From Cellulomonas alba (GTDB lineage Bacteria > Actinomycetota > Actinomycetes > Actinomycetales > Cellulomonadaceae), in NCBI RefSeq assembly GCF_030362835.1, contig NZ_JAUCGQ010000001.1:124001-188000 (forward strand): a stretch of DNA of 64,000 nt, read 5' to 3'. Positions 46,503-56,324 of this stretch are shown here, in pieces. Under the pieces are notes generated by a model that searched no databases, was not told the DNA's origin, and saw only the letters and a program-made list of their open reading frames with translations. The translations under genes and the position numbers were made by a program. The stretch's first letter is position 1. Every line of letters begins with the position of its first letter.

Positions 46503-48995
46503 ATGCTGACGATGACCAACGCTCTCACCGTTCGCGGGGCGACGGTCTACCAGGACGACGCGAACGAGCTGGCCGCCTTCGAGCAGGCGATCGCCGACCG
46601 GCCGACCTGGACCATCGACGACGAGGGCCACGTCCAGACCGTCAAGGGCAAGGGGCTGCCCACCGGCGCGGACACGACGGCGCTGCCGAAGTACTACCTG
46701 CTGCCGGAGAGCCCGCAGATCGCGAAGGACGACAAGGGCAACCCGCTCTTCTCGCTGATCGTCTACCGCAAGGACGAGGCCGGCATCACCGACCCGGCCA
46801 CGCAGCAGGTCGGCGGCGGGATCATGGCGTTCACCGTCGAGCTCGTGTCGTCGATGTTCGACCAGGTGAAGGCGGATCTCGCCAAGATCGCGGGCGGCGA
46901 GGTCGACCTCGCGTACGTGCCGTTCGTCGAGGGGGACGTCACCGTCACGGTCGCGGGCGAGTCGGGCGGCGACCCGACGAACGCCGAGTTCGTCCGGACC
47001 CTCGTGGGCACCGGCAAGCTCGGCGGCGTCGGCGCCAACCGACGCGCGGTGACCCTCAAGCTGACGCAGGACGGCGCGAGCCTGTTCGCGCAGCTCGACA
47101 AGCTCAAGACGCTGCCGATCAACGTCCAGTACAACCTCAAGTTCGAGCACCGCCTGCTGGGCGTGAAGATGATCGCCTTCTGCGACATCGCATCGAGCTA
47201 CACGCTGATCCAGACCTTGCGCGAGCAGGACTCGTCGTACAACGACGGCTACCTGGGCCTGTCCACCGAGCACCAGGACGACCGCATCGTCCAGCAGAGC
47301 ACCGAGGCGCTCGTCAACGCCAAGACCATGTACGTCACGGTCATCCCGATGAGCTCGCAGGTCGACCAGGACACGCTGACGGCGCTCGAGAAGGCCGGCC
47401 TCGACATGCTCAACAAGGAGGTGGCGAACGTCCTGACGGCCGGGCCGCCGCCCGAGGGCCTCGACCGCAACCAGCTGACGAAGTTCGAGCAGACCTACAA
47501 CTCGTCGCTCAACTACACGGTCGACCGTCGCATGGTGCTCGAGCAGGCGTTCACGCCGTCGGCCAACCTCTCGAACATGCTGGTCGGAGCGAACGTCGCG
47601 GACCTCGTGGCCTACGTCGACCTGCGGACCGCGTTCTTCACGTTCCTGCAGGTGCCGGTCCAGGTGAACGCGGACTTCGACAAGCTGCCGATCAGCTCGG
47701 TGACCGTGACGGTGACGTACGACCGCGCGCCGGTCGGCGGAGGCGCGCCGCAGCAGGTGCGCGACTCGTTCAACTTCACCAGCGGCTCGCAGCTCGAGAA
47801 GTTCCTCGCCTACGCCAACAGCCTCGCGTCGGTGAGCTACGACTGGTCCGCGCAGATCCACTACGAGGGGTCCGACGCGACGTACACGCTCGGCAAGAAG
47901 GGCGTGAAGGACAACTTCCTCGTGATCGACGTCGGGCAGATCGGCATCCTGTCCACCGAGTTCGCACTCGGCCTGGTCGACGAGGACAGCTATCCGATCG
48001 CCGTGGTGAGCACGCGGTACCACTCGGCCGCGCTCGGCCGCGACGTCGGCACGCAGCTCCGGCTCGACAAGGACACGCCGAGCGCGCCGTGGACGGCCGT
48101 GGTCGAGGAGGAGCCGACGGACGGCTTCGAATACAAGGTCGACTGGCTGCACGTCATCGACAAGGACAAGCCGCCCGAGGTCCGCACCGGCACGTGGACG
48201 ACGAGCAACGACGCCCGCGTGCAGCTCGACGCTCCGCTCGGCCAGGAGATGACGGTGACGGTGTTCTGCTCCGGGAACTTCACGGACGGCGCCGACAAGC
48301 TCTCGCAGGTGGCGGTCGCGCTGCACTACGAGGACGCCGCGAACAACCACGTCGTCGACGGCCAGGCGACGTTCACCGCCGACAAGCAGTCGGTGCCGTG
48401 GACCGTGGACCTCGTCGACCCGAGCAAGCGCGACTACACCTACCAGTACTCGAACATCTACGAGGGTGGCGTGGTCAAGCGGTACCCCGCGGACGGCTCG
48501 TGGCTGCCGGGCGACCCGGGGTACATCACGGTCGGCGAGAAGTACTCGATGTCGGTCGACCTCTACCCCACGCTCCTGACGTTCGGCACCGACCTCGCGG
48601 CCGTCCAGGTCGACACCGAGTACGCCGACCCCGCGCACGGCGTGACCGCGGCGGACACGTTCGTCTTCACGGGCGACGCGACCGCGAAGCAGACGTGGCA
48701 CGTCAAGGGCGACCAGAACGGGCCCAAGGAGTTCGGGTACGTCGTCCGCTACTTCTACAAGGACGGGACCACCGTCGTCGCGCAGCGCGCGACGCAGTCG
48801 AGCGACGCCGTCTTCGTGCCCCCGCCGCCGCCGCGCGCCGTGACCCCGCCGCCACCGCCCCCCGCGCCGCCAGCGCCCGCGCCGGTGCCCGCCCCGGCCC
48901 CGGTCCCCGCCCCGGCCCCGGTTCCCGCTCCCCCGGTCGCTCCCGTCCCCGCACCGCCTGCGCCGCCCGTGCAGCCCGTCCCGCCGCCGGGCTGA
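46503..48995 (+). CDS. Large beta-rich paralogue A (830 aa) with Pro-rich tail
   Basis: First gene of the plus-strand operon. Residues 64-91 (YYLLPESPQIAKDDKGNP, then FSLIVYRKD) match the shared N-terminal module. TLKLTQDGASLF (about 184-195) with LPINVQYNLKF starts module two. The Ig-like part contains DYTYQYSNIYEGG followed by a Trp. The last about 60 residues are Pro/Ala/Val (PPPPPPAPPAPAPVPAP). No signal peptide or membrane segment; Cys is rare. GGAG lies 5 nt before the ATG. I do not recognise the family. Confidence 0.85.
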   Translation: MLTMTNALTVRGATVYQDDANELAAFEQAIADRPTWTIDDEGHVQTVKGKGLPTGADTTALPKYYLLPESPQIAKDDKGNPLFSLIVYRKDEAGITDPATQQVGGGIMAFTVELVSSMFDQVKADLAKIAGGEVDLAYVPFVEGDVTVTVAGESGGDPTNAEFVRTLVGTGKLGGVGANRRAVTLKLTQDGASLFAQLDKLKTLPINVQYNLKFEHRLLGVKMIAFCDIASSYTLIQTLREQDSSYNDGYLGLSTEHQDDRIVQQSTEALVNAKTMYVTVIPMSSQVDQDTLTALEKAGLDMLNKEVANVLTAGPPPEGLDRNQLTKFEQTYNSSLNYTVDRRMVLEQAFTPSANLSNMLVGANVADLVAYVDLRTAFFTFLQVPVQVNADFDKLPISSVTVTVTYDRAPVGGGAPQQVRDSFNFTSGSQLEKFLAYANSLASVSYDWSAQIHYEGSDATYTLGKKGVKDNFLVIDVGQIGILSTEFALGLVDEDSYPIAVVSTRYHSAALGRDVGTQLRLDKDTPSAPWTAVVEEEPTDGFEYKVDWLHVIDKDKPPEVRTGTWTTSNDARVQLDAPLGQEMTVTVFCSGNFTDGADKLSQVAVALHYEDAANNHVVDGQATFTADKQSVPWTVDLVDPSKRDYTYQYSNIYEGGVVKRYPADGSWLPGDPGYITVGEKYSMSVDLYPTLLTFGTDLAAVQVDTEYADPAHGVTAADTFVFTGDATAKQTWHVKGDQNGPKEFGYVVRYFYKDGTTVVAQRATQSSDAVFVPPPPPRAVTPPPPPPAPPAPAPVPAPAPVPAPAPVPAPPVAPVPAPPAPPVQPVPPPG
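48816..48992 (+). repeat. Pro-rich C-terminal tail of paralogue A
   Basis: A tract of CCG/CCC/GCG codons encodes PPPPP, PPPPPP and repeated APVPAPAPVP. At the DNA level it holds direct repeats of CCCCGGTCCCCGCC. It resembles an extended polyproline arm rather than a folded domain. The tract ends at the stop codon and gene B starts 5 bp later. Confidence 0.75.
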
Positions 48996-49000
48996 GCGCG

Positions 49001-51139
49001 ATGCTCGACCTCGCGGGGAGCACGCGGACCGTCGCCGGCGTCACGGTCGCCCCGGACGTCGACGATCCCGCGCGCTTCCTCGTGGTCCCCGCGACCCCGC
49101 GGGTCGACGTGGGCGCCGCAGGGCCGGACCTCCAGCTGCTGCGGTTCGTGACCGGCGGCGCGCTGACGGGCGGCTACCTGCGCATGGGCGTCAGCCTCGC
49201 GGTCGACGACGCGGCGGTCGACGCGGCCACGGCGGCACTCACCGACGAGGCGGGCCGGCCCGTCGTGCTGGCACCGCTGCCCGTGCTCTCGGGGGCGGCG
49301 GACCTCACGTTCTTCGGCCGCGCGGACCCGCAGCCCGGGGTGGTGTCGCCGATCGTGCGGACGACGTACGGCAGCGCGGTGCTCGGGTTCGCGGCGCCGC
49401 ACCGGGCGGCGTTCGCCGTGACGCTCACCGCGGACGGCGTCCGCATGGTCGAGGCGGGGCTGCGCGCCGGCGCGCTCCCCGTGGGCGTCACCTGCCGGTA
49501 CGTCGTCGAGGGCCTCTGGCCCGCGGTGCACGTGGTCGCGCGCGTCGACTGGTCGGCAGTCTACGACTACGTCTCCAGCACGTACGAGCTCGGCCTGCTG
49601 CTGTTCCGCGAGCAGGTCGACCACCTCGTGCAGCAGCTCCAGCAGAAGTCCGCCGTCAGCGTCACGGTGGTCCGGTCCGACGCGGCGGGCACCGACCCGG
49701 CGACCACGTCGGCGGCGGTCGCGGCCGCGCTCGACTTCGTGCAGACCACGCTGCTCGACCGGTTGTGCGAGCCGGTGCTGCCGTTCGGGACCGACGCGGC
49801 CGGCGCGGTCGGCGACTCGGCGACGCAGCTCGCGCTCGGCGCCGCGTACCGGGTGACGGCGCTGCACCTCACCGAGTCCGAGACCGACGTGTTCGACCTG
49901 TCGCAGGCCCGCGTCCAGACGCGCACGCTCACGGCGCAGGCCTCTCTCGGTGCGCTGCTCGGCGCCACGGACCCCGGCGCGGTCATCGTCGACGCCGGCG
50001 CCGACGACCCGTTCTTCAGCCGGTTCCACCTCGACGTGACCACGGCGCGTCCGCCGGGCGACCTCGGCGTCGCTGCGGTGGTCCTCGACGTGCGGTACGG
50101 GTCGCAGGACGGGCCGATCCGGCTCACCCCCGACGAGCCGACCGGCTCGTTCGAGTGCTTCGCGGACGCGTCCCCGGACCGCAGCTACGTGCTCGCGGCG
50201 CGCGTCCAGCTCGCGCCCGACAGCCCGGTCGACCCCGGCGCGGAGGTCGACCTGCCGCCCGTGCACGACACCGCCCGCCAGGTGACGCTCGACCTCGAGG
50301 CGGCGCTCGGGCTCGTGCGGCTCGACCTCGAGGGACCCGCGGACGACCGGGTCGTCGCCAGCGCGGTCACCGTCACGCACCGCCGCGGCGATGCCGCCCT
50401 CGCGTCGCGGGACGTCGCGCTCACCGCGGCCCGGCGCGCCGGCACGGCCACGTTCCGCGACCACCGCGACGGCGACCGGCTCGTGGTGGGCGGCGTCCAC
50501 CAGCTCGCCGACGGCCGCCAGGTCCCGATCCCCGACGTGCCGGTCGAGACGAGCGTCTACCGTCTGCCCGACCCGTACGCGGGCTCGATCACGGTGCTCG
50601 TCACCACCGACACGACGTGGACCGACCTCACGGCGGTCGTCGTCGCCCTGGCGAAGGACGAGACGGCGCAGCCGGCGACCCTCGCGTTCGCGGCGCCCGG
50701 CAGCCAGGCCGTCGCGCTCGACCAGACGGACCCCACCGACCGCAGCTACCGGTTCCGCGTCACCCGGACGGCCGGCGGCGTCACGACGACGGACGACTGG
50801 CGGACGAGCGACGCGCCGGTCCTCGCGGTCGGCGAGGTCCAGACCGGGGACCTCGTCGTCGACATCATGCCGGTGGGACCCGAGCTCACGAGCGCGGGCC
50901 TGCGCACCATCACGGTCGAGCTCGTCTACGTCGACGTCGCGCACCAGGTGCGGGACGAGCACACCGTGGTCATCGCCGCCAGGGCCGACACGTTCCGGTG
51001 GGACGTGCACCTGGCAGACCCGACGCTGCGCGACTACCAGTACCGCGTCACGCGCCAGCTCCTGACGGGCGAGGTGCGGGCCGGCCCGTGGGTGGACGGC
51101 CACGACGCGCTGCTCCCCGTCCCTGTCACCGCGACCTGA
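49001..51139 (+). CDS. Large beta-rich paralogue B (712 aa)
   Basis: Second gene of the plus operon, 5 bp after gene A. Module one: ARFLVVPATPRVDVGAAG (about 24-41) then LQLLRFV and VVLAPLPVLSGAADLTFFG. Module two: FAVTLTADGVRMVEAGL (138-154), LPVGVTCRYVVEGLWPAVHV. A helical stretch AVYDYVSSTYELG (187-199) follows. The rest is Ig-like modules with TWTDLTAVVVALAKD and, at the end, DYQYRVTRQLLTGEVRAGPW. Soluble, no signal peptide. Family unrecognised. Confidence 0.85.
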   Translation: MLDLAGSTRTVAGVTVAPDVDDPARFLVVPATPRVDVGAAGPDLQLLRFVTGGALTGGYLRMGVSLAVDDAAVDAATAALTDEAGRPVVLAPLPVLSGAADLTFFGRADPQPGVVSPIVRTTYGSAVLGFAAPHRAAFAVTLTADGVRMVEAGLRAGALPVGVTCRYVVEGLWPAVHVVARVDWSAVYDYVSSTYELGLLLFREQVDHLVQQLQQKSAVSVTVVRSDAAGTDPATTSAAVAAALDFVQTTLLDRLCEPVLPFGTDAAGAVGDSATQLALGAAYRVTALHLTESETDVFDLSQARVQTRTLTAQASLGALLGATDPGAVIVDAGADDPFFSRFHLDVTTARPPGDLGVAAVVLDVRYGSQDGPIRLTPDEPTGSFECFADASPDRSYVLAARVQLAPDSPVDPGAEVDLPPVHDTARQVTLDLEAALGLVRLDLEGPADDRVVASAVTVTHRRGDAALASRDVALTAARRAGTATFRDHRDGDRLVVGGVHQLADGRQVPIPDVPVETSVYRLPDPYAGSITVLVTTDTTWTDLTAVVVALAKDETAQPATLAFAAPGSQAVALDQTDPTDRSYRFRVTRTAGGVTTTDDWRTSDAPVLAVGEVQTGDLVVDIMPVGPELTSAGLRTITVELVYVDVAHQVRDEHTVVIAARADTFRWDVHLADPTLRDYQYRVTRQLLTGEVRAGPWVDGHDALLPVPVTAT

Positions 51140-51150
51140 GAGGCCCGCTC

Positions 51151-53532
51151 ATGCTGAACTTTATCGACCCGATCAGCGTCGACGACCTCACCGTGCTGCG
51201 CGACGACGAGAACGCGAACACCTTCTACGTGCTGCCGAACCAGCCGGTCGTCCCCGTCGGCGAGGACGGCACGCCCGAGTTCCTCTTCATCCTCTACACG
51301 AAGGACCTCTCGGACGTGCCGGTCACGGACGAGACGGGCGGCGGGTACCTCCAGTTCCGCACGGTGCTGTCGCTGACGGACGCGCAGCGCGCGCGGGTCG
51401 TCGACGCGACGACGGCGCTGCTCGCGAGCGAGAAGGCGGCGGGCAAGAAGCCGTTCGGCAACGAGATCTCCGACGGCGGGCCGAACCTCGCGACGCCGCT
51501 CTGGACGGCGGGGACCGTGGACCTCGCCACGTTCGCGGTGAGCGACACCGGGCTCGTCCGGCAGGCCACGTCGCAGGCGCCGGTCGACCTCACCGGCCAG
51601 CTCGGTGCCGCGTTCGCGGCGACGCTCAGCACGGACGGCGCGGGCGTGTTCGAGGGCGCGTTCAAGGCGTACCAGGACGGCACGCACCAGCTCCCGCTCG
51701 TCGTCACCTACCACCTGACCTACGTGGGACGGATCAACGCGCGGCTCACGATCGACGCGTCGCACTCCGTGGTGCACGAGCGCGTCTGGCGCAGCGCCGC
51801 GCCGTACCGGCTGCTCACCGACGGCTTCCTGCGCTACGTGCCGCTCGCGCTCGACACGCCGTTCACCGTCGGGATGCTGCCCGCGCTGCGGCACGAGTAC
51901 GGCATCGTCCACGCGATGCTGCCGCGGCCGGCGATCGCGACGGCCGTCGAGCAGACCATCAGCGACGCGAGCGTCACGGTGAAGATCGAGGAGGTGTCGA
52001 CCGGCGACGCGGCCGCCGACGCCGCGACCCGAGCCTCGCTGCTGAAGCTCGCGACCGACCTCCTCACCGACTCGCTGCTGCCCTCGCTGACCGCCGGGGG
52101 GCCGCAGCCGGGCGCGACCGACGCCGGCTCGCAGACCGCGCAGACGACGCTGCTCCAGCTCGACGAGAACGCCGAGCCCGGCACGGCGACGTTCCACCTC
52201 GAGCTCGACGACGCCATCAGCATCACCCGCGAGGCGGCCCCCAACGCGCCGCTCCAGGTGCTCATCGACGACCCGTCGGCGCTGGCGTCGTGCTTCCACG
52301 CGCTGCGGCTCGCGGACGACTTCTTCACGGACATGCGCGTGACGTTCTCGACGTCCGGCGTCGACTTCTCCGCCGACGGCATCGCGAAGATCCACGTCTA
52401 CTACCGCTACAGCCAGACGGACGACGCGGCCCCCGGCAAGCCGCTGGTCGAGCGCCATGACGACGCCGAGCTGGACTCGGCGACCGCGCAGGCCGACTTC
52501 CGGTTCGACACCGCGCGCACCGCGGGCGGCGGCCACAAGGAGGACTACCAGTACATGGCGGAGGTGTACTGGCAGCGCGGCGGCGCGCCGACCGTCGTGC
52601 CGTGGACGACGACGAACCGCCGGCTCGTCATCATCACGCCGCCCCAGCTCGGCGCCGTCAAGGTCGACGCGGTGCTGACCGCGCCGCCGGGCTCGGTCGA
52701 CTCCGCGCGGGTCGACGTCGCGTACACGGCGGCCGACCACACCACGTACACGGGCGGCCTCGAGCTGACGCCCGCCGCACCCCGCGCGACGTGGCTGCAG
52801 TCCACCGGCGAGATCGTGCCGGCAGACCGTGCGGGCAGCCCGCGGCCGTACGACTACACCGTCACGTACCGCGTGGGCCCGACGGCGATCGTCGTGCCGC
52901 AGCGGTCGAGCACCCAGGAGACGGTCGAGGTGCCGACGCCGTTCGCGGGCTCGGTGACGTTCACGCTCATGGCGGGCGCCGACTGGTCGCGGGTCTCGTC
53001 GATCGCGGGGACCGCGACGTACGCCGACGAGCGCAACGGCTACACGCGGGTCGCACCCTTCACGCTCACCGGTGCCACGCCGTCGACCGACGTGACCGTG
53101 CCGGTGATGCCGGGCGGCGCGCGGTCGGCGTCGTGCACGGGTCGGGTGCAGAACGCCGACGGCTCGCACGAGGAGTTCACGGCGACGCTCGCCGAGGGCC
53201 TGAACTTCGTCGGCGGCTCGGGCATCGCACCGCTCACCGTGACGCTGCGCACCGACGTCCTCGACCTGGTGAACGACCTCAAGGCCGTGCACGTGTCCCT
53301 GACGTTCGGCCACGCAGACGGGAGCGTGACGAGCGGCGAGCACGTCTTCACCGCCACCGAGCCCGCCGCCTGGGTCTGGACCGTGCCGCGGCAGGGCGCC
53401 GACGGCGGCTCGTACGGCGGGACCGTGACGTTCTACGGGACCGACCGGAGCACCGACCGGACCGTGACGCTGACCGGGTACACCGACACGACCGTCGAGC
53501 TGGACCGCTCGATGCCGACGACGCAGGGCTGA
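51151..53532 (+). CDS. Large beta-rich paralogue C (793 aa)
   Basis: Third gene, 11 bp after B, with GAGAGG before the ATG. It shows the cleanest module one: DDLTVLRDDENANTFYVLP (residues 11-29), DGTPEFLFILYTKD, then GGGYLQFRTVLSLTDAQR. Module two: FAATLSTDGAGVFEGAF (155-171) and LPLVVTYHLTY. A helical region follows and then several Ig-like units (DWSRVSSIAGTATYADERNGYT; DYQYMAEVYWQRGG). No signal peptide and no known catalytic motif. Confidence 0.85.
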   Translation: MLNFIDPISVDDLTVLRDDENANTFYVLPNQPVVPVGEDGTPEFLFILYTKDLSDVPVTDETGGGYLQFRTVLSLTDAQRARVVDATTALLASEKAAGKKPFGNEISDGGPNLATPLWTAGTVDLATFAVSDTGLVRQATSQAPVDLTGQLGAAFAATLSTDGAGVFEGAFKAYQDGTHQLPLVVTYHLTYVGRINARLTIDASHSVVHERVWRSAAPYRLLTDGFLRYVPLALDTPFTVGMLPALRHEYGIVHAMLPRPAIATAVEQTISDASVTVKIEEVSTGDAAADAATRASLLKLATDLLTDSLLPSLTAGGPQPGATDAGSQTAQTTLLQLDENAEPGTATFHLELDDAISITREAAPNAPLQVLIDDPSALASCFHALRLADDFFTDMRVTFSTSGVDFSADGIAKIHVYYRYSQTDDAAPGKPLVERHDDAELDSATAQADFRFDTARTAGGGHKEDYQYMAEVYWQRGGAPTVVPWTTTNRRLVIITPPQLGAVKVDAVLTAPPGSVDSARVDVAYTAADHTTYTGGLELTPAAPRATWLQSTGEIVPADRAGSPRPYDYTVTYRVGPTAIVVPQRSSTQETVEVPTPFAGSVTFTLMAGADWSRVSSIAGTATYADERNGYTRVAPFTLTGATPSTDVTVPVMPGGARSASCTGRVQNADGSHEEFTATLAEGLNFVGGSGIAPLTVTLRTDVLDLVNDLKAVHVSLTFGHADGSVTSGEHVFTATEPAAWVWTVPRQGADGGSYGGTVTFYGTDRSTDRTVTLTGYTDTTVELDRSMPTTQG

Positions 53533-53543
53533 GGGGGCGCGCG

Positions 53544-56324
53544 ATGGAGCAGGTGGGATGGGCCTGGTGCAACAAGTGCCAGGGGTTGTTCTACAACGGC
53601 AACACGCAGCCGACGGTCTGCCCGGCGGGCGGCGCGCACGACGCGAGCGGCAGCGGCGCGTACTCGGTCGACATGAACGCCGACGCGGGCACGCACGCGC
53701 ACGGGCAGCCCGACTGGTCCTGGTGCACCAAGTGCCAGGGGCTCGCGTACGGACCGGGGTTCGGGTCGAGCGCGTGCCCGGCCGGCGGGACGCACGACGG
53801 GTCGGGCAGCGGCAACTACACGCTCGACTTCGTCGGCGACGACACTCCCGCGACCGAGCAGCAGGGCTGGTCGTGGTGCCACAAGTGCCAGGGCCTGTTC
53901 TACGGCCTCAACCCCGCCGCGCCGTGCGCCGCGGGTGACACCCACGACTCCGCCGGCTCGGGCGCCTACGCCGTGCCCATGCAGGCCGCCGCGCTGCTGT
54001 CCGCGACGGCGGCACCGATGGTGTTCAACGAGTTCGTGGTGCTCGGCACGACGCTCCAGCAGGCGCCCGAGTTCGGGCCCGACCAGGAGTCCGCCATCAC
54101 GGCGGACGCGACCACGGTCGTCACCGACACGACCGGCAAGCGGTGGTGCACGCTCGGCACGTGGGTCGGCTTCCCGGCCTCGATCGGGTCCGCCGGGTGG
54201 CAGTGCCGCCGCGCGCAGCTGACGATCACGTTCCCCGCGACCGTGACGGACGCGCAGGTGCTGCCGTTCTCGGCGGGCTCGCCCACCGCGTCGCTCGACC
54301 TCGGCGACGGTGCGACGCTCCCGCTGACCGTCGTCGTCGACTCCGGCGCGGTCCGGCTGGTCAGCACGTTCGCGGGCGACGACGCGGGCGCGGCCTCGTA
54401 CGACGCCGCGATCGGCGCGCTCAGCGCGCCCGCCGGCGGGCGGGTCAGCCTGAGCAGCTCGCACGACCTGACGATCCACGTCGCAGCGCCCGCGCCACAG
54501 CCCGTGGACCCGGGGCCGGTGATCATCCACGGGATCCCGCCGGTCTGGCGCGGTCCCGTGCTCGCCGGCCGCGGGCTGAACCTCGAGCTGGAGCGCACCG
54601 CCGTCCAGCCGTTCGTCGGCGCGCGCCTCGCGAGCCCCGCGATCGCAGCACCGGCGCTGCGGATCGCCGACAGCCCGACCGTCTCCGAGCTGTCGCGCCG
54701 CGTCGTGCTCGAGCGGCCCGACTGGCGTCGGGTCTTCGTCCCGCAGCCGACCGAGGGCGGGGACCCCACGCACACCGCGACCGTCGCGCAGCAGGGCACG
54801 GGCAACCTCGCGCAGAAGCCGCAGAGCGACGCCGACGCCTTCCCCGACATCCCCCGCCAGCAGGCCGGCGGGTGGCTCCAGGTCAGCCCCGCGGGCTCGA
54901 CCACGTCGCTCCACTGCCTCGCGGGCGAGCGCGCCGAGCTCTTCTACTACCTGCCCACCGAGTACCGGCTCGGCTTCCACGCGACCGACGACAGCGACGC
55001 ACCGGCGACGCCGTTCCGCGTCACGATGGCGCGCGGCGACGACGACCGCACGACGATCACCGTCACCATGACGGCGATGCCGTACCTGTCCGACGACGAC
55101 CGGCACGACCTCGCGTCGTTCCTCGTGCAGCACGAGCTGCAGGGCAGCCCGCCGTACGTCGAGCTGCGGCCGGCAACCGGCCTCAAGGCGAGCTTCCAGG
55201 CCGACTTCCTCTCCGACGGGCAGCCCGTGGCGATGTCGTCGATCACGTACGCGCTCGCCGGGACCCCGACGAGCGACCTGCTGCAGATCCGGTTCACGAT
55301 GGACCAGCTCGACTACGGGCTGCTGGCGGCGATGCTCGCGAAGGGGGTCACGGGCGCCGTCGCGCTCTCGGACGACCACATCACGGTCTCCGTTCCGGTC
55401 CGGATGCAGCTCGACAAGGTCGTGACGAACGCCGTGACGGTCGCGCTGCCCCCGACGCCGGACCCGCCTCCCGACCCCTACACCGCCTCGGTGGTGCTGA
55501 CCAACACGCTGGCCTACCCCGTCTCGCTCGACGCGTTCGGGCTCAGCCTCGTCACGTCCGGGCACGACACCGGGATCCTCTTCCACGCCGAGCAGTTCGA
55601 CCTGCTCGAGGCTCCGCTCACCGTCGCCGCCGGCACGGCGAGCACGCCGCTGACGTACACCCCCAGCACGCCGAGCTGGACGAGCGTGGTCACGGCGCCC
55701 GGCGTCGTCACGGTGCACGGCCCGGACCCCGCGACGTGGATCGACACGGTGAACCGGGACCCGTCGCTGCAGCCGTCGAAGGTGTCGGTGACGCTCTCGC
55801 CGTCGGTGCCGGCCGCGCACCTCGCGGACATCCGCTCGGTGACGGTCGCGGTGTACGCGGCGGGCGACACGTCGCCGCGGCAGCCGCCGCTCGACATCGC
55901 GCCCGGCCACGACGCGCCTCTCGAGCTGCAGCTGACACTCGCGCAGCTGGCGGCGGGGCTCGACCTGCGTGCGGGCTTCTTCCTCGAGTTCACGTCGCGG
56001 TTCGCGGACGACACGCGGTCGCTCCCGCAGCGGACCGCGCTCGACCTGACCCGGAAGGTGATCGACCTGATCGTGCTGTGGGAGCCGCCGGGCGCGAGCT
56101 ACTTCGTCGACGGCGACACGTCGATCGGACCCGTGACCCGGGAGGTCGCGGGGCAGGTGATCGCCACCCTGCGGTCGTCGGGCAAGACCTGGGGCGTCCG
56201 CGCGGTCGCCCCGGGGACGGCCACGCCACCGACCCCTGCGCCGCCTGACCCCGCCCCGTCTGCTCCGGCACCACCCGCGCCACCGACCCCCGCTCCGCCG
56301 GCGAAGCCCGCGCCGTCACCGTGA
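53544..56324 (+). CDS. Zinc-repeat large protein D (926 aa), remote member of the same family
   Basis: Fourth and last plus gene, 11 bp after C, with GAGGGGG before the ATG. Residues 5-144 are three WxWCxKCQGL repeats. Farther on, ELFYYLPTEYRLGFHA (near the middle) looks like the FYxLP module of the neighbours and LLQIRFTMDQLDYGLLAAML like module two. The tail is Pro/Ala (TPPTPAPPDPAPSAP). No signal peptide. Convergent with E; 19 bp separate the stops. Confidence 0.85.
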   Translation: MEQVGWAWCNKCQGLFYNGNTQPTVCPAGGAHDASGSGAYSVDMNADAGTHAHGQPDWSWCTKCQGLAYGPGFGSSACPAGGTHDGSGSGNYTLDFVGDDTPATEQQGWSWCHKCQGLFYGLNPAAPCAAGDTHDSAGSGAYAVPMQAAALLSATAAPMVFNEFVVLGTTLQQAPEFGPDQESAITADATTVVTDTTGKRWCTLGTWVGFPASIGSAGWQCRRAQLTITFPATVTDAQVLPFSAGSPTASLDLGDGATLPLTVVVDSGAVRLVSTFAGDDAGAASYDAAIGALSAPAGGRVSLSSSHDLTIHVAAPAPQPVDPGPVIIHGIPPVWRGPVLAGRGLNLELERTAVQPFVGARLASPAIAAPALRIADSPTVSELSRRVVLERPDWRRVFVPQPTEGGDPTHTATVAQQGTGNLAQKPQSDADAFPDIPRQQAGGWLQVSPAGSTTSLHCLAGERAELFYYLPTEYRLGFHATDDSDAPATPFRVTMARGDDDRTTITVTMTAMPYLSDDDRHDLASFLVQHELQGSPPYVELRPATGLKASFQADFLSDGQPVAMSSITYALAGTPTSDLLQIRFTMDQLDYGLLAAMLAKGVTGAVALSDDHITVSVPVRMQLDKVVTNAVTVALPPTPDPPPDPYTASVVLTNTLAYPVSLDAFGLSLVTSGHDTGILFHAEQFDLLEAPLTVAAGTASTPLTYTPSTPSWTSVVTAPGVVTVHGPDPATWIDTVNRDPSLQPSKVSVTLSPSVPAAHLADIRSVTVAVYAAGDTSPRQPPLDIAPGHDAPLELQLTLAQLAAGLDLRAGFFLEFTSRFADDTRSLPQRTALDLTRKVIDLIVLWEPPGASYFVDGDTSIGPVTREVAGQVIATLRSSGKTWGVRAVAPGTATPPTPAPPDPAPSAPAPPAPPTPAPPAKPAPSP
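53556..53975 (+). repeat. Three tandem WxWCxKCQGL...C...HD zinc-type repeats
   Basis: Residues 5-42, 57-94 and 108-144 of protein D. Each unit is W-x-W-C-x-K-C-Q-G-L, then C-P/A-A-G, HD and G-S-G-x-Y. The potential zinc ligands are Cys9, 12, 26 with His32; Cys61, 64, 78 with His84; and Cys112, 115, 128 with His134. Unit spacing is 52 and 51 residues. I recall similar repeats in other actinobacterial and fungal proteins, without a proven role. Confidence 0.85.

Noticed and set aside
53556-53975. Rubredoxin or zinc-ribbon transcription factor domains in protein D
   Set aside because: The ligands are CxxC, a single Cys and a His in a 38-residue unit with WxWC and HD signatures, which fits neither rubredoxin (two CxxC) nor TFIIS-type ribbons.
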